Origin: Candidatus Methanomethylophilaceae archaeon
Lineage (GTDB): Archaea; Thermoplasmatota; Thermoplasmata; Methanomassiliicoccales; Methanomethylophilaceae
DNA: 64,000 nt
Reading direction: 5' to 3'
Assembly (NCBI GenBank): GCA_944320495.1
Contig: CALUHR010000005.1
Span: 1-64,000 of the forward strand
In this document: one piece after another, positions 1-8,999 of the stretch
Layout of the letters: each line of letters opens with the position of its first letter
Position numbering within the stretch: the first letter of the stretch is position 1
Position numbers and translations under genes: made by a program
The notes under the pieces: model-generated
What the model was told of the DNA's origin: nothing
The model's input: the letters and a program-made list of their open reading frames with translations, nothing else
Databases searched by the model: none

Positions 1-586
1 GGAGCCCGACTGCCCCATCAGGAAACTCGTCGTCCCCATCGAGGGAGCCAAGCACGGAGACCGTGTCAGGTACATCCAGTTCACCGACTCCGTCTACTTC
101 GCCCCCATCTCGCCCTACCAGAGGGCCTGGATGTACCTCTCCAGGTACAGGGGAGTCGACACCGGAACCCTCTCCGGAAGGCAGATCATCGAGGTCCGCG
201 AGCGTGACCTCGAGGTCATGGCCAAAGAGATGATCGACAACGAGACCTTCGACCCCGCCCTGACCGGAATCAGGGGAGCCACCGTCCACGGACACGCCTG
301 CCGTCTCGACGAGCACGGACTGATGTTCGACGGCTGGCAGAGGTACGTCTGGGACGACGAGAAGAAAGAGGTCGTCTACGTGAAGGACCAGGTCGCCATC
401 CCGCTCGACAGGAGGATCTCCGTCGGAAAGCCCGCCGCCATGTCCGACCTCAAGAAGAGGACCACCATCTTCAGGGCCGACGGCGTCGACATGAGGGATG
501 ACAAGGAAGTGACCATGTACGGTCTGAGGATCCACAAGCTCAGGACCCTGGGCGGATACCAGCCCTGGACCGTTAAGGGAGAGTGA
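1..586 (+). CDS. mcrG: Methyl-coenzyme M reductase gamma subunit (3' part, start outside window)
   Basis: This is the C-terminal 194 residues of McrG, a subunit of the nickel-F430 enzyme that releases methane from methyl-CoM and CoB in the cytoplasm. The reading frame enters the window at base 2, so about 60 N-terminal residues lie upstream (the family is about 250 aa). The stretch around [20 protein letters not shown] matches the conserved gamma-subunit core. It ends in TGA at 584-586. A GGGAG ribosome-binding site inside its last codons (577-581) serves mcrA, so the two genes are coupled. The order mcrG-mcrA is the usual end of the mcr operon. The assignment is firm; only the 5' end is missing. 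Confidence 0.97.
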   Translation, partial: EPDCPIRKLVVPIEGAKHGDRVRYIQFTDSVYFAPISPYQRAWMYLSRYRGVDTGTLSGRQIIEVRERDLEVMAKEMIDNETFDPALTGIRGATVHGHACRLDEHGLMFDGWQRYVWDDEKKEVVYVKDQVAIPLDRRISVGKPAAMSDLKKRTTIFRADGVDMRDDKEVTMYGLRIHKLRTLGGYQPWTVKGE

Positions 587-591
587 TTTTC

Positions 592-2250
592 ATGGCAGGA
601 AAAGAGAAGCTGTTCATGGAAGCATGCAAGAAGAAGTTCAAGGAAGAGCCCACCGACATGACCACCAAGTACTACTGCTACGGTGGTTGGAAGCAGTCCA
701 AGTCCAAAGTCGAGTTCCAGAAGACCGCCATGGAGATCGCCAAGAAGCGCGGAATCCCCATGATGAACGAGGACATCGGTGTGCCCCTCGGACAGAGGAG
801 CTGGATGCCTTACCAGCTCTCCCACACTGAGATCTTCGTCGAGCCCGATGACCTGCACTGTGTCAACAACTGCGCCATCCAGCAGGCCTGGGACGACATC
901 AGGAGGACCATCCTCGTCGGACTGGACTCTCCTCACCAGACCATCGAGAGGAGGCTTGGAAAAGAGGTCACCCCCGAGACCATCAACACCTACCTCGAGA
1001 CCGTCAACCACACGATGCCCGGTGGAGCCGCCGCTCAGGAGCACATGGCCGAGGTCAACCCCGCCCTCGTCTACGACTCCTACGTCAAGGTCTTCTCCGG
1101 TGACGACGAGCTCATCGACGAGATCGACCCCAGGTTCGTTATCGACATCAACAAGCTGTTCCCCGAGGAGCAGGCCAAGCAGCTGAAGAAAGCCATCGGC
1201 AAGACCCTCATGCAGGCTGTCCGCGTCCCGACCATCGTCGGAAGGCTCATGGACGGAGCTACCGTCTCCAGGCACGCCGCCATGCAGATCTCCATGGCTT
1301 TCATCTCCGCCTACAAGCTCGCAGCCGGAGAGGCCGCCATCGCCGACTTCGCTTACTCCGCGAAGCACCAGTCCCTCAACATGGGAACCATGATGCCCGC
1401 CAGGCGTGCACGTGGACCCAACGAGCCCGGTGGAATCCCGTTCGGATACATGGCCGACATCGCCCAGTCCGACAGGAAATACCCCGACGACCCCGGCCGC
1501 GCCGCCCTCGAGGCTGTCGCCCTGGGAGCCGCCGTCTTCGACCAGGTCTACCTGGGAGGATACATGTCCGGTGGAGTCGGATTCACCCAGTACGCCACCG
1601 CCGCGTACACCGACAACATCCTCGAGGACTACGTGTACTACGCCATCGACCAGATCAAATCCAGGTACGGAGGGTTCTGCAAACTGGACCCCGCCAACAT
1701 GGACGAGGTCATGAAACTCGGTGACGACATCAACGCGTACGCTCTCGAGATGTACGAGCGCTACCCCGCCGTCATGGAGACCCACTTCGGTGGATCCCAG
1801 AGGGCCACCGTCTCCGCTGCCGCCACCGGTATCGCGGGAGCCATGGCCACCGGAGTCGCCGATGTCGGACTGAACTGCTGGTACCTCTCCATGCTCCAGC
1901 ACAAAGAGAGGACCGGAAGGCTCGGATTCTACGGATTCGACCTCCAGGACCAGTGCGGTTCCGCCAACTCGTTCGCCTACAGGTCCGATGAGGGTCTCCC
2001 CATGGAGGTCCGTGGACCCAACTACCCGAACTACGCCATGAACGTCGGTCACCTCTCCGGATACACCGGTATCCCCAAGGCGGCCCACGTCGCCCGCGGA
2101 GACGCCTTCACCTGCAACCCGTTCGTCAGGGTCGCCTTCGCCGACCCCGCCCTGGTCTTCGACTTCGCCGATGTTACCAAGGAGATCGGACGCGGTGGCC
2201 TGAGGGAGTTCGTCCCCGCCGGCGAGCGCAGTGCGGTCATCAAGGGCTGA
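592..2250 (+). CDS. mcrA: Methyl-coenzyme M reductase alpha subunit
   Basis: This 552-residue catalytic subunit of MCR carries the F430 active site. The frame is open from a GTG at 583, but the GGGAG at 577-581 sits 10 nt before the ATG at 592, so 592 is the start. By comparison with Methanothermobacter McrA, Gln149 (in AQEHM) corresponds to the axial F430 ligand. His259 (in AKH), Arg272 ([11 protein letters not shown]) and Gln403 (HFGGSQRA) are positions that are methylated there. Gly448, Asp453 and Cys455 ([10 protein letters not shown]) are the thioglycine, didehydroaspartate and S-methylcysteine positions. All are conserved, so the modified peptide is possible here; the modifications are inferred, not seen. 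A YcaO candidate for the thioglycine lies 16 kb downstream. Confidence 0.98.
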   Translation: MAGKEKLFMEACKKKFKEEPTDMTTKYYCYGGWKQSKSKVEFQKTAMEIAKKRGIPMMNEDIGVPLGQRSWMPYQLSHTEIFVEPDDLHCVNNCAIQQAWDDIRRTILVGLDSPHQTIERRLGKEVTPETINTYLETVNHTMPGGAAAQEHMAEVNPALVYDSYVKVFSGDDELIDEIDPRFVIDINKLFPEEQAKQLKKAIGKTLMQAVRVPTIVGRLMDGATVSRHAAMQISMAFISAYKLAAGEAAIADFAYSAKHQSLNMGTMMPARRARGPNEPGGIPFGYMADIAQSDRKYPDDPGRAALEAVALGAAVFDQVYLGGYMSGGVGFTQYATAAYTDNILEDYVYYAIDQIKSRYGGFCKLDPANMDEVMKLGDDINAYALEMYERYPAVMETHFGGSQRATVSAAATGIAGAMATGVADVGLNCWYLSMLQHKERTGRLGFYGFDLQDQCGSANSFAYRSDEGLPMEVRGPNYPNYAMNVGHLSGYTGIPKAAHVARGDAFTCNPFVRVAFADPALVFDFADVTKEIGRGGLREFVPAGERSAVIKG

Positions 2251-2531
2251 TGAAAGTGAAGGTCGGAGATCTGCTGAAGTACACCCCCACGGCGACTGTG
2301 GGGAAGGTGACCGAGATCCGCGAGAGGGACGGGAAGACCTGGGCAAGACTGGACTTCACCGACCTCTGGTACGACTCGGGCCTCCTGGTCCCCGCCGACC
2401 CGTCGGAGTACATCAAGGTCTCCTTCAAGGAGCGCAAGTCCTCCGACGGTGGCCGTCAGGCGCTGGAGGATCTCCAGAAGGAGCTCGAGGAGGTCGATAC
2501 CTCCGAGATGATGCCTTCCGGAGGTGGATGA
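2250..2531 (+). CDS. DUF2098 family protein in the mcr operon
   Basis: A 93-residue protein whose ATG overlaps the mcrA stop (TGATG at 2248-2252), so it is translationally coupled to mcrA. The first 60 residues (VGDLLKYTPTATVGKVTEI, then TWARLDF) look like a small beta-barrel and resemble DUF2098, a family largely restricted to methanogens. The tail is charged and Gly/Ser-rich. No catalytic residues are evident. Its position suggests a role linked to MCR, but the function is unknown. A hairpin follows 28 nt after the stop and should end the operon. Confidence 0.8.
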   Translation: MKVKVGDLLKYTPTATVGKVTEIRERDGKTWARLDFTDLWYDSGLLVPADPSEYIKVSFKERKSSDGGRQALEDLQKELEEVDTSEMMPSGGG

Positions 2532-2559
2532 GGGCCCCTTGCCTTCACAAAACCCCTTA

Positions 2560-2579
2560 CGCAGGGGCAAAACCCTGCG
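2560..2579 (+). terminator. Putative terminator of the mcr operon
   Basis: A perfect 7-bp stem (CGCAGGG at 2560-2566 with CCCTGCG at 2573-2579) with a 6-nt GCAAAA loop, followed by a 25-nt pyrimidine-rich stretch. It lies just after the last gene of the mcr operon. Archaeal termination depends mainly on U-rich tracts, and this one is only moderately T-rich. Confidence 0.5.
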
Positions 2580-3307
2580 GCAACCTCCCTTCCTTCTCTC
2601 TCCCTTCTCAACCACTCTGTCCGATACGGTCATGTCTGTCCCGATGTGTGGATAACATGCATTACAAAGATAACAGTGAAAAATCATCCTATAACCGATG
2701 CATGGGCGACCATCCGGTCAATCCGCAAGAGACGAGATGATGGGGAATGATCTGCGTAACAGAAAAGGCCGCGATTGAAGCTGCGCTGACATGGCATCGG
2801 TGAGGCTGGACATCGAAGGGCCGTACGGCCCTACGGAGGGTCATTCACAGACGCGCCGAGAAAGGCAGGGACATCAGGAACCGTCGCACAGGACGTCCGG
2901 GCCCACTTGGCAGAAGTCATGGTGGGCCGGGACGCTTACGACTGCCGGATACGGAAAAGAGACGCGACGGATTCAGATACACGAACGTCCCCGAGATTCG
3001 AGTTCCCTCGCGACGACAATGTGCCATGGAGGATCGCGGCTTCCGTGCTCCAACCCCATGCCAGCCCGGCGTCTCCATCCTCTTCAGGAGTTCCGATGCG
3101 GAATCGACCATGTGATCCATGTGCTCCTATGAGTGAGAGCCAGGTCTACGACGAATGCGGGTTTTCCTTCGGCGGACTGCAACACGGCGACACTTATGGA
3201 ATCAGATCTGGATATAGACGTGAATCCGGATGACCGCAACTTCAGTGAGAAGGCCACGGTAGTCGGGACGATAGAGTGACATCTGAATCGCCGCGCATGA
3301 GACGCCG
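2580..3307. other. About 0.7 kb without a convincing gene
   Basis: This stretch holds only short, mutually contradictory frames. It contains a 14-nt palindrome GGGCCGTACGGCCC at 2818-2831 and an AT-richer patch near 2645-2700 (around TCCTATAACC) that could be a promoter. No frame shows a recognisable domain or a good ribosome-binding site. It could be a decayed gene or regulatory space. The former 3' extension of the kinase frame (3242-3307) also falls here if CGA at 3308-3310 is its end. Confidence 0.4.
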
Positions 3308-3883
3308 TCGGTGCATCAGATCCATGTAGGCCAGTATCAGATCCACAGCACCATCTATGCCTACGGGACCTGTGTCCACGGTCAGATGATAGTTCGACGA
3401 ATCGGCCCATCTCCTCCCAGTGTATCTCAGATAGTACTCATCCCTGGACCGGTCCTTCGAGCTGATACGGGCATAGGCATCCTTCTCAGATATCCCGTTC
3501 CTTTCCGCAGACCTCCTGATTCTGTCAGACACTGGGGCCGTGATGAATACATTGAGGACGTCATTGCGACCAGAAAGGACATAATCTGCACATCTTCCGA
3601 CGAAGACGCACTGACCCTTCGATGCCAAAGAGCGGATGACATCACTCTGCACTTCGAACAAGGGATTGGCCGTCGGAATCCCGCCGAAGAAGAGATTCGA
3701 GCCTGTCCTGGCCCTCTCCTCCATCCGCTCCGCATCTTCCACCGGGATGCCCATGCGGTCTGCAGTCCCCTCTATGACCGACCTATCGTAGCACTCGACC
3801 CCGAGCCTTTCCGCGAGAGCCTTCCCGACCTCGCGGCCGCCGCTCCCGTTCTGCCTTCCGATGGTCACTGTTAGATCCCTCAT
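3308..3883 (-). CDS. Cytidylate kinase-like family protein
   Basis: A 191-residue P-loop kinase-like protein. The N-terminus (TVTIGRQNGSGGREVGKAL) matches the cytidylate kinase-like (AAA_26) family, with a glycine-rich nucleotide loop at about residues 8-17 and conserved blocks FVGRCADYVL and SKDRSRDEYY. The substrate in archaea is not established. The ATG at 3883 overlaps the upstream gene's stop (ATGA), which fixes the start even though the frame is open upstream. After LILAYMDLMH the next codon is CGA (3310-3308); under the standard code the frame continues 22 more residues to a TGA at 3242. I take CGA as the likely end. Confidence 0.8.
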
Positions 3884-4389
3884 GCTCTCGCCCCCGTGGA
3901 CTTCAGAACCCTGATGTGCCTTTGCTTCATCACATAGCGTGCGGCAGGCTGGGCGACAAGCATCTCGACCCAGAACGCCACACAGAAGTTGACGGGCCAG
4001 TTCCCCGGCCATGCGAATATCGGATCAGCGGTCAGCACCCCTTCCATGAGATGTCCGACGGTCGGACCGACCACCGTCATGATCATGGACATCATCAGGA
4101 CGCAGGCGATGATGTTGAACACGATCTTGGTGTAGAAACTGTCGCCCGGCATCGTGAACCTGCGGACGAACATGTCAGCGACACGACCGACGATGAATGT
4201 CATGAGCAACATGACTATCACGACGAGCAGCGGGACCGTCGCAAGTCCCATAATGATAGTCTCAACCGTCATGCCACCCATCGTCCTGCAGAGATTGAAC
4301 TCGCACATGATGGTGGCCGTGATGATTGCAATCACCCCTCCATAAAGGATGCCATCCCTGTTGTTCCATGGTAGCCTGAGCTCTTCCAT
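3880..4389 (-). CDS. DUF2798-type membrane protein
   Basis: A 169-residue integral membrane protein with four predicted hydrophobic segments, at about residues 15-35, 45-70, 90-115 and 130-150. It shows the duplicated DUF2798 pattern (paired helices with conserved Met/Thr/Pro positions). The ATG at 4389 (MEELRLPW) fits the membrane topology better than the longer open frame to 4464. It overlaps the kinase-like gene by 4 nt, so the two form an operon. The function is unknown. Confidence 0.7.
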   Translation of the reverse strand: MEELRLPWNNRDGILYGGVIAIITATIMCEFNLCRTMGGMTVETIIMGLATVPLLVVIVMLLMTFIVGRVADMFVRRFTMPGDSFYTKIVFNIIACVLMMSMIMTVVGPTVGHLMEGVLTADPIFAWPGNWPVNFCVAFWVEMLVAQPAARYVMKQRHIRVLKSTGARA

Positions 4390-4608
4390 CGACAGACCTC
4401 CTACCGGACGTCTGTTTCCGGCCTCATGGCCTCCCGATTTACGACGGCTCCGATCGGCAATCACTTGCCATAAACGCCCAATGCGGATTCGTATAAAATC
4501 GAGACCCGACAGCCAAATCCGAGACGCGTCCTATAATGTCTCCATCCCGTGCTATGATGTCCGGAACGGAAACAGATGGACGATATCTTCCAACAGAGAA
4601 TGGTGAGT

Positions 4609-4643
4609 CGAGGGGCCGGAGCCCCTCGAGGCCGAAAGGCCTC
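4609..4643 (-). terminator. Double hairpin terminator at end of the DUF2111 operon
   Basis: Two adjacent perfect hairpins: CGAGGGGC/GCCCCTCG (4609-4616 with 4621-4628, loop CGGA) and GAGGCC/GGCCTC (4628-4633 with 4638-4643, loop GAAA). The second overlaps the stop of the minus-strand gene ending at 4642. They would end the three-gene minus-strand operon. Confidence 0.55.
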
Positions 4644-5283
4644 AGTTTATCTTGTCGAGGACAGCCGCCTCCTTGGCCTTGATGGCCGCGATGGACTCGT
4701 CAAGGTCGGGGGCGGACTCCCCGGGCTTGAGCCTGTTGAATGCCACCAGCACCGAGGCGAGCTTCGGGTTGTCCTCCATCCCGTAGTACTTCCTGATCAT
4801 CAGGTCGCACGTGGGGGCGGGACTGCAGGAGATCACATCCCTGCATCCGTTGGAGGGGTTGAGCTCGGGGAACGACACAGGGGGCATGATGAACGTCTCC
4901 CCTCCGTCGGCCTTTACGGTCGGGAACAGTATGAAGCCGTCCGAGAGCCAGACGACATCCTGCTTGTCGGCGTACTTCTGCGCCGTGAACGGGAACACCT
5001 CCTCGCCGATGACCTCCCCGTTGCCGGACAGGAGGATGACGGTGGGCTCCGGCGGAGGCCTGAACCTGGGGTCCTTGACGATGCATATGACGCATTCGCG
5101 ATCGAGGGCCTGGTTGAACCCCTCGTTGTCGACGTCAATGTTCCCCATGGCGCGGACCTTTGCCTCCTCTTCCTTGACCTGGTTGAGGATGTCCGCGTCC
5201 AGATAGAACGCGTGGACGACGCCCCTGAGACCGCGGACGATCTCGAGCTGCTCGTCTCCCGGCGCATCTATGTCGATTGTCAT
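4642..5283 (-). CDS. Uncharacterised protein with a cysteine cluster
   Basis: A soluble 213-residue protein that I do not recognise. It has an acidic N-terminus, a central beta-rich part (CVICIVKDPRF, TVILLSGNGEVIGEEVFPF) and a cysteine cluster NGCRDVISCSPAPTCDLM near residue 155, with three Cys that could bind metal or Fe-S. The ATG at 5283 lies 8 nt after an AGGGTG sequence; the frame also allows GTG 5292 or ATG 5289. It follows the gene ending at 5299 by 15 nt and belongs to the operon begun by the DUF2111 regulator. Confidence 0.65.
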   Translation of the reverse strand: MTIDIDAPGDEQLEIVRGLRGVVHAFYLDADILNQVKEEEAKVRAMGNIDVDNEGFNQALDRECVICIVKDPRFRPPPEPTVILLSGNGEVIGEEVFPFTAQKYADKQDVVWLSDGFILFPTVKADGGETFIMPPVSFPELNPSNGCRDVISCSPAPTCDLMIRKYYGMEDNPKLASVLVAFNRLKPGESAPDLDESIAAIKAKEAAVLDKIN

Positions 5284-5298
5284 GTTCATCACCCTGGA

Positions 5299-5643
5299 TC
5301 ATTTGAGCTCGACTTCCTCTCCGTCCTCGACGAAGCGGATGACCGAGTCCCTCTTGAGACCGAGGTCGCCGGCCACCTCGAGCGCCTTGACGATGCCCGC
5401 GGGGACGGGACAGGCCGTGTGGGGGATGGCGTTGGCGGCGAGCTTGTAGACGGATGATTTGTCGAAGGGCGCCTCTACCTCGGCATAGGGGCTCATGGGT
5501 TCGAGCTTCCAGGACATCTTGAGGATGTTCGGGCAGTCGCTCTTGATGTCGATCTCGATGAGACCCATCCCGTTGTCCTTGGCGGTTATCAGGGTCTTCA
5601 TCTTGCAGACCCCAGCATCGACGCATACTCTGCAGTCAGTCAT
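5299..5643 (-). CDS. Small cysteine-containing protein of unknown function
   Basis: A 114-residue protein beginning MTDCRVCVDAGVCKMKT, with three cysteines spaced CxxC then C five residues later, and another Cys in SDCPNILKMSW and TACPVP. Such spacing could hold a metal or an Fe-S cluster. The start is the ATG at 5643, which lies 8 nt after GGAG and overlaps the 3' end of the DUF2111 gene. A longer frame from GTG 5652 lacks a properly spaced ribosome-binding site. It resembles small proteins conserved in methanogens, but I cannot name the family with confidence. Confidence 0.65.
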   Translation of the reverse strand: MTDCRVCVDAGVCKMKTLITAKDNGMGLIEIDIKSDCPNILKMSWKLEPMSPYAEVEAPFDKSSVYKLAANAIPHTACPVPAGIVKALEVAGDLGLKRDSVIRFVEDGEEVELK

Positions 5644-6595
5644 TGTCATCACTCCTCAGCCTAATCAGATTGTTAATTCCTGCCATTGTCCTGATATCCA
5701 CCACGCCGATGGCCGCGATGATGCGGTTGTCGAGCTCTATCGGCGTGACGATGACCCTTATGCCCTTGTACGGACCGGACGTCGCGATCTTGCGGATTGT
5801 CGTACCGACGTTTATGACCTCCTCCAGGACCTGTCCGGTGTAGGCGTTGTCGATGACGGCGCCGTTCTCGATCCTTATTCCGAGATTGTCCCTGCTCTTG
5901 GCGCATACGGGGAGGCCTCCGACGAGGTCGTGGATGGCGAATGCCAGGGATATCAGCTCGTTCCCCGTGTTCTTGGGGGTGAGGATGTCCTTCAGGTCGC
6001 GGTTGACCTGCATGCCACCCATGATGGCCAGACCCGCGGTGACCGCTCCGAGCTCAGCAATCTCGGCGGTGGGGCCGGTGCCGATGATGATCACATCCTC
6101 GTTCTTCAGGGCGAACAGGGCGGAGATCTTGCTCGAGAGGGCCTCCTCCACGGGATAGTCCGAACCCGGGAAGATGAGCCTCCCGTCCGTGTACACCAGG
6201 GTGGTCGCGCCTGTCGCACCGGAGCGTATCGCGGCGTCCCTCTCCTCGCAGCCGAACTTCACGCTCCCTGCCTTCTTGGGAACGCGGACGGCGCAGTCGT
6301 GGTCGCCGATGGTCAGGTCGCTTATGGAGATCGGGGCGATGTCCATGTGGTAGTTCCTCTTGATGTCGGCACCACGGTCGGTGAGCAGGATCCCGCTCTT
6401 GCCGATGGTTATCATGCCCTGGTCCTGGAGCTGCGAGAGGATCGTCCTCGTGCTGCCCTCGCCTATCCCGAGGTGCTGGGACAGCCTCTTCCTGCCGACC
6501 GGCTGGCTCTCGTCGAGGCACTGGAGGGCCTTCCAGATATGGTAATCGTTGAATTTCGGGACCGGTCCGCCCAACCGTCCGGACTTCTGCATCAT
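5636..6595 (-). CDS. Winged-helix regulator with C-terminal DUF2111 domain
   Basis: This 319-residue protein has an N-terminal winged-helix domain at about residues 10-75 (HIWKALQCLDE, RKRLSQHLGIGEGSTRTILSQL) of DUF4443 type. A middle region of ligand-domain type follows. The C-terminus is a DUF2111 domain (IENGAVIDNAYTGQVLEEVI, GPYKGIRVIVTPIELDNRI). The fold suggests a transcription regulator sensing a small molecule. A TATA-like AATATATG at 6617-6624 lies 26 nt before the ATG at 6595, so the transcript is probably leaderless from there; the frame is also open to an ATG at 6610. It leads the operon with the two cysteine-containing proteins and is divergent from atwA, with a palindrome between. 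Confidence 0.75.
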   Translation of the reverse strand: MMQKSGRLGGPVPKFNDYHIWKALQCLDESQPVGRKRLSQHLGIGEGSTRTILSQLQDQGMITIGKSGILLTDRGADIKRNYHMDIAPISISDLTIGDHDCAVRVPKKAGSVKFGCEERDAAIRSGATGATTLVYTDGRLIFPGSDYPVEEALSSKISALFALKNEDVIIIGTGPTAEIAELGAVTAGLAIMGGMQVNRDLKDILTPKNTGNELISLAFAIHDLVGGLPVCAKSRDNLGIRIENGAVIDNAYTGQVLEEVINVGTTIRKIATSGPYKGIRVIVTPIELDNRIIAAIGVVDIRTMAGINNLIRLRSDDND

Positions 6596-6636
6596 CGTTG
6601 GATGCACCATGTATCCAATATATGAGCATTATGTTA

Positions 6637-6656
6637 ACTAATGTATACTTGTTAGT
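6637..6656. promoter_or_regulatory. Palindromic operator candidate between the DUF2111 gene and atwA
   Basis: ACTAA (6637-6641) and TTAGT (6652-6656) flank a GTATAC core (6643-6648). The imperfect palindrome sits just upstream of the TATA element of the minus-strand regulator gene, a suitable place for autoregulation. It could also affect atwA, whose promoter is about 85 nt away. Confidence 0.4.
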
Positions 6657-6739
6657 GTATTGAACCGTTTTATCCCAATCGGGGCAGTCCGTCTAAACAA
6701 GGTTAACGCGCACTTACCGTTCGGGTTGTTCCAAGATAG

Positions 6740-6747
6740 TTTATATT
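6740..6747 (+). promoter_or_regulatory. TATA box of the atwA-mcrC-mmp operon
   Basis: TTTATATT lies 22-29 nt before the atwA ATG at 6769, so transcription should begin at or next to the start codon (leaderless). No Shine-Dalgarno sequence precedes that ATG, which agrees. Confidence 0.6.
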
Positions 6748-6768
6748 GGCCCATGGGTTGGGCGGTTC

Positions 6769-8379
6769 ATGGCTCAAGAGTCGGCAGAACTTCTGGTCAT
6801 CGAGAACGTATCGAAGACCTTCGACGGAAGGCGCGTCCTCGACAACTTCAGCGCCACGCTGTCGACCGGGAAGATCCTCGGTCTGATTGGCAAGAGCGCA
6901 GCCGGTAAGAGCGTCCTGATCCACATGCTCAGGGGCAGCGAGGAATACGCCCCGGACGAGGGTCGGGTCATCTACAACGTCAACCGTTGCTGCAAGTGCG
7001 GCAACCTGGACCTCCCGATCGCGGGGAAGCCCTGCAGCAAGTGCGGAGGCGAGACGGAGAAACTCGCCGTCGACTACTGGTCCCTCAAACCGGACGACAG
7101 CCTGAGACAGGCGGTCAAGGCCCGCGTCGCCATCATGCTCCAGAGGACCTTCGCCCTGTTCGGAGACATGTCCGTGGTCGAGAACGTCATGGAAGCCATC
7201 CCCGCCGACATCACCGGCGAGGCCAGGACCAGGCGCGCCATCGAGCTGCTCGAGCTAGTCAACATGACCCACAGGACCACGCACATCGCCAGGGACCTTT
7301 CCGGAGGGGAGAAGCAGAGGGTCGTCATGGCGAGGCAGCTGGCCAAGGAACCGCTGTTCTTCCTCGCCGACGAGCCCACCGGAACGCTGGACCCCACCAC
7401 CGCCGAGATCGTCCACAAGGGTCTCGTCGACTACGTCAGGAACAACGGCATCTGCATGGTCTTCGCATCTCACTGGCCCGAGGCCATCGAGAGGATGGGG
7501 GACGACGCCGTCCTCCTCGACGGAGGGAAGACCCTGGAGCACGGGACCCCCAAGGACGTGTGCCAGACCTTCATGAAGGACTACCACTTCGACGAGAAGA
7601 AGCAGGAGGGCATCCTTGGCGACCCGCTCATCGTGCTGGAGGACGCCAAGAAGCACTACTTCTCCGTCGTCAGAGGAGTCGTCAAGGCCGTGGACGGCGT
7701 GAGCTTCGAGATCAGGGAGAGGGAGATCTTCGCCCTGGTCGGATACTCCGGAGCAGGCAAGACCACCACCTCCAGGATGATCGCCGGAATGACCCCCGCG
7801 ACCTCCGGCTCCGTCAAGATCAAGATCGGCGACGACTGGATCGACATGTCCGAGAGCGGATTCGCCGGCAAGGGAAGGGCGACCCCGTACATCGGGTTCC
7901 TCCACCAGGAGTACACCCTCTACCCGTTCGACACCATCCTCCAGAACCTGAGCACCTGCATCGGCATGAAGATGCCCGCGGAGCTCGCCAAGATCAAGGC
8001 CATCCAGGTGCTGGTGAGCGTCGGATTCGACAAGTCGAACATCGAGAACATCCTCTACGCCTACCCGGACTCCCTGTCCGTCGGCGAGCAGCAGAGGATC
8101 GCCTTCGCCCAGGTCCTGATCAAGGAACCCCGCATCATCGTGCTGGACGAGCCCACCGGAACCATGGACCCGATCACCAAGACCATCGTGGCGAAGTCCG
8201 TCATCCGCGCCAGGGAGACCCTCGGAGAGACCTTCCTGGTCGTCAGCCACGACATGGACTTCGTCATGAACTGCTGCGACCGCGCCGCCTTCATGAAGGG
8301 AGGCAGGGTCGTGTGCCTCGGGGAGCCGAAGGAGGTCCTCGAGGAGTTCAGTATGGAGCCCGTGCCGGAAGGTGAATGA
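6769..8379 (+). CDS. atwA: Methyl-CoM reductase activation component A2 (twin ABC ATPase)
   Basis: AtwA is a soluble protein with two ABC ATPase domains that supports ATP-dependent reductive activation of MCR. It is 536 residues long. Domain 1 has Walker [10 protein letters not shown] (about residues 42-50) and signature LSGGEKQR. It carries an inserted four-cysteine knuckle (CCKCG ... CSKCGG, about residues 74-92) that may bind zinc. Domain 2 has Walker [10 protein letters not shown] and a degenerate signature LSVGEQQR; both have the LADEPTGT or LDEPTGT Walker B block. There are no membrane segments. It is the first gene of an eight-gene operon in which every junction overlaps or nearly touches, with mcrC next by a 4-nt ATGA overlap. 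Confidence 0.95.
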   Translation: MAQESAELLVIENVSKTFDGRRVLDNFSATLSTGKILGLIGKSAAGKSVLIHMLRGSEEYAPDEGRVIYNVNRCCKCGNLDLPIAGKPCSKCGGETEKLAVDYWSLKPDDSLRQAVKARVAIMLQRTFALFGDMSVVENVMEAIPADITGEARTRRAIELLELVNMTHRTTHIARDLSGGEKQRVVMARQLAKEPLFFLADEPTGTLDPTTAEIVHKGLVDYVRNNGICMVFASHWPEAIERMGDDAVLLDGGKTLEHGTPKDVCQTFMKDYHFDEKKQEGILGDPLIVLEDAKKHYFSVVRGVVKAVDGVSFEIREREIFALVGYSGAGKTTTSRMIAGMTPATSGSVKIKIGDDWIDMSESGFAGKGRATPYIGFLHQEYTLYPFDTILQNLSTCIGMKMPAELAKIKAIQVLVSVGFDKSNIENILYAYPDSLSVGEQQRIAFAQVLIKEPRIIVLDEPTGTMDPITKTIVAKSVIRARETLGETFLVVSHDMDFVMNCCDRAAFMKGGRVVCLGEPKEVLEEFSMEPVPEGE

Positions 8380-8999
8380 GCATGAAACAGAAGATGGGGA
8401 GGTACCTCAGCTTCGTGGAATGCAGGGAATCGATGGGACTCGGCGTCGGAGGCGGCCTGGCCATGAGGGCCACCATCTCCGAGTCCGGGAGGGACGTCGT
8501 GGCCATAGCCATGGGTCCCGGCAGGAGGCACATCACCAAGCCCGTCTGCGAGATCACCTACGCCCTCAGGGAGGAGGGGATCGACACCAGCGTCCTCGTC
8601 GTGAACGCCGGGTCCGGCGTCCCGTCGGACGCCCCCGACATGACGACCGGGTCGTACTTCGGCCTCGACCCCATCGAGGCGGAGCGCATCCAGCAGTTCA
8701 AGGTCGCTCTGATCCACCTGGGCAACGTGCGCATGCACATCATCTACAAGGCGAGGCTCATCCTCAGGAACGTCGACATCCCCGCCATCATCGTGGCCCA
8801 GTGTCCGGTGGACTTCGAGGACTTCGCCGCCATCGGCGTGAAGACGTCCCGCGTCATGCCCCCGGACGACAAGATCCAGACCAAGGGCGAGATCGTGGAG
8901 ATCGTGACTGGCGTGGTCAGGGGGGTCACCACCACCCAGGACAAGCTCGACGAGATCGTGTCCAAGGTGCAGTCCATGCTGCCGGAGGGATCCAGATGA
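8376..8999 (+). CDS. mcrC: McrC family protein of MCR activation
   Basis: A 207-residue McrC homologue. McrC copurifies with the MCR-activation complex in methanogens. The N-terminal block ([41 protein letters not shown], quoted here in two overlapping pieces: [14 protein letters not shown] and [20 protein letters not shown]) and [14 protein letters not shown] are typical. The ATG at 8376 overlaps the atwA stop, and its own stop overlaps the mmp3 start (ATGA at 8996-8999). In this order the gene sits away from mcrBDGA and next to its functional partner atwA. Confidence 0.92.
   Translation: MSMKQKMGRYLSFVECRESMGLGVGGGLAMRATISESGRDVVAIAMGPGRRHITKPVCEITYALREEGIDTSVLVVNAGSGVPSDAPDMTTGSYFGLDPIEAERIQQFKVALIHLGNVRMHIIYKARLILRNVDIPAIIVAQCPVDFEDFAAIGVKTSRVMPPDDKIQTKGEIVEIVTGVVRGVTTTQDKLDEIVSKVQSMLPEGSR

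Noticed and set aside
376..2346. 656-aa open frame on the minus strand across mcrA
   Set aside because: It is antisense of the certain mcrA gene, Gly/Asp/Val-rich and without domains; a by-product of the GC-rich codon bias.
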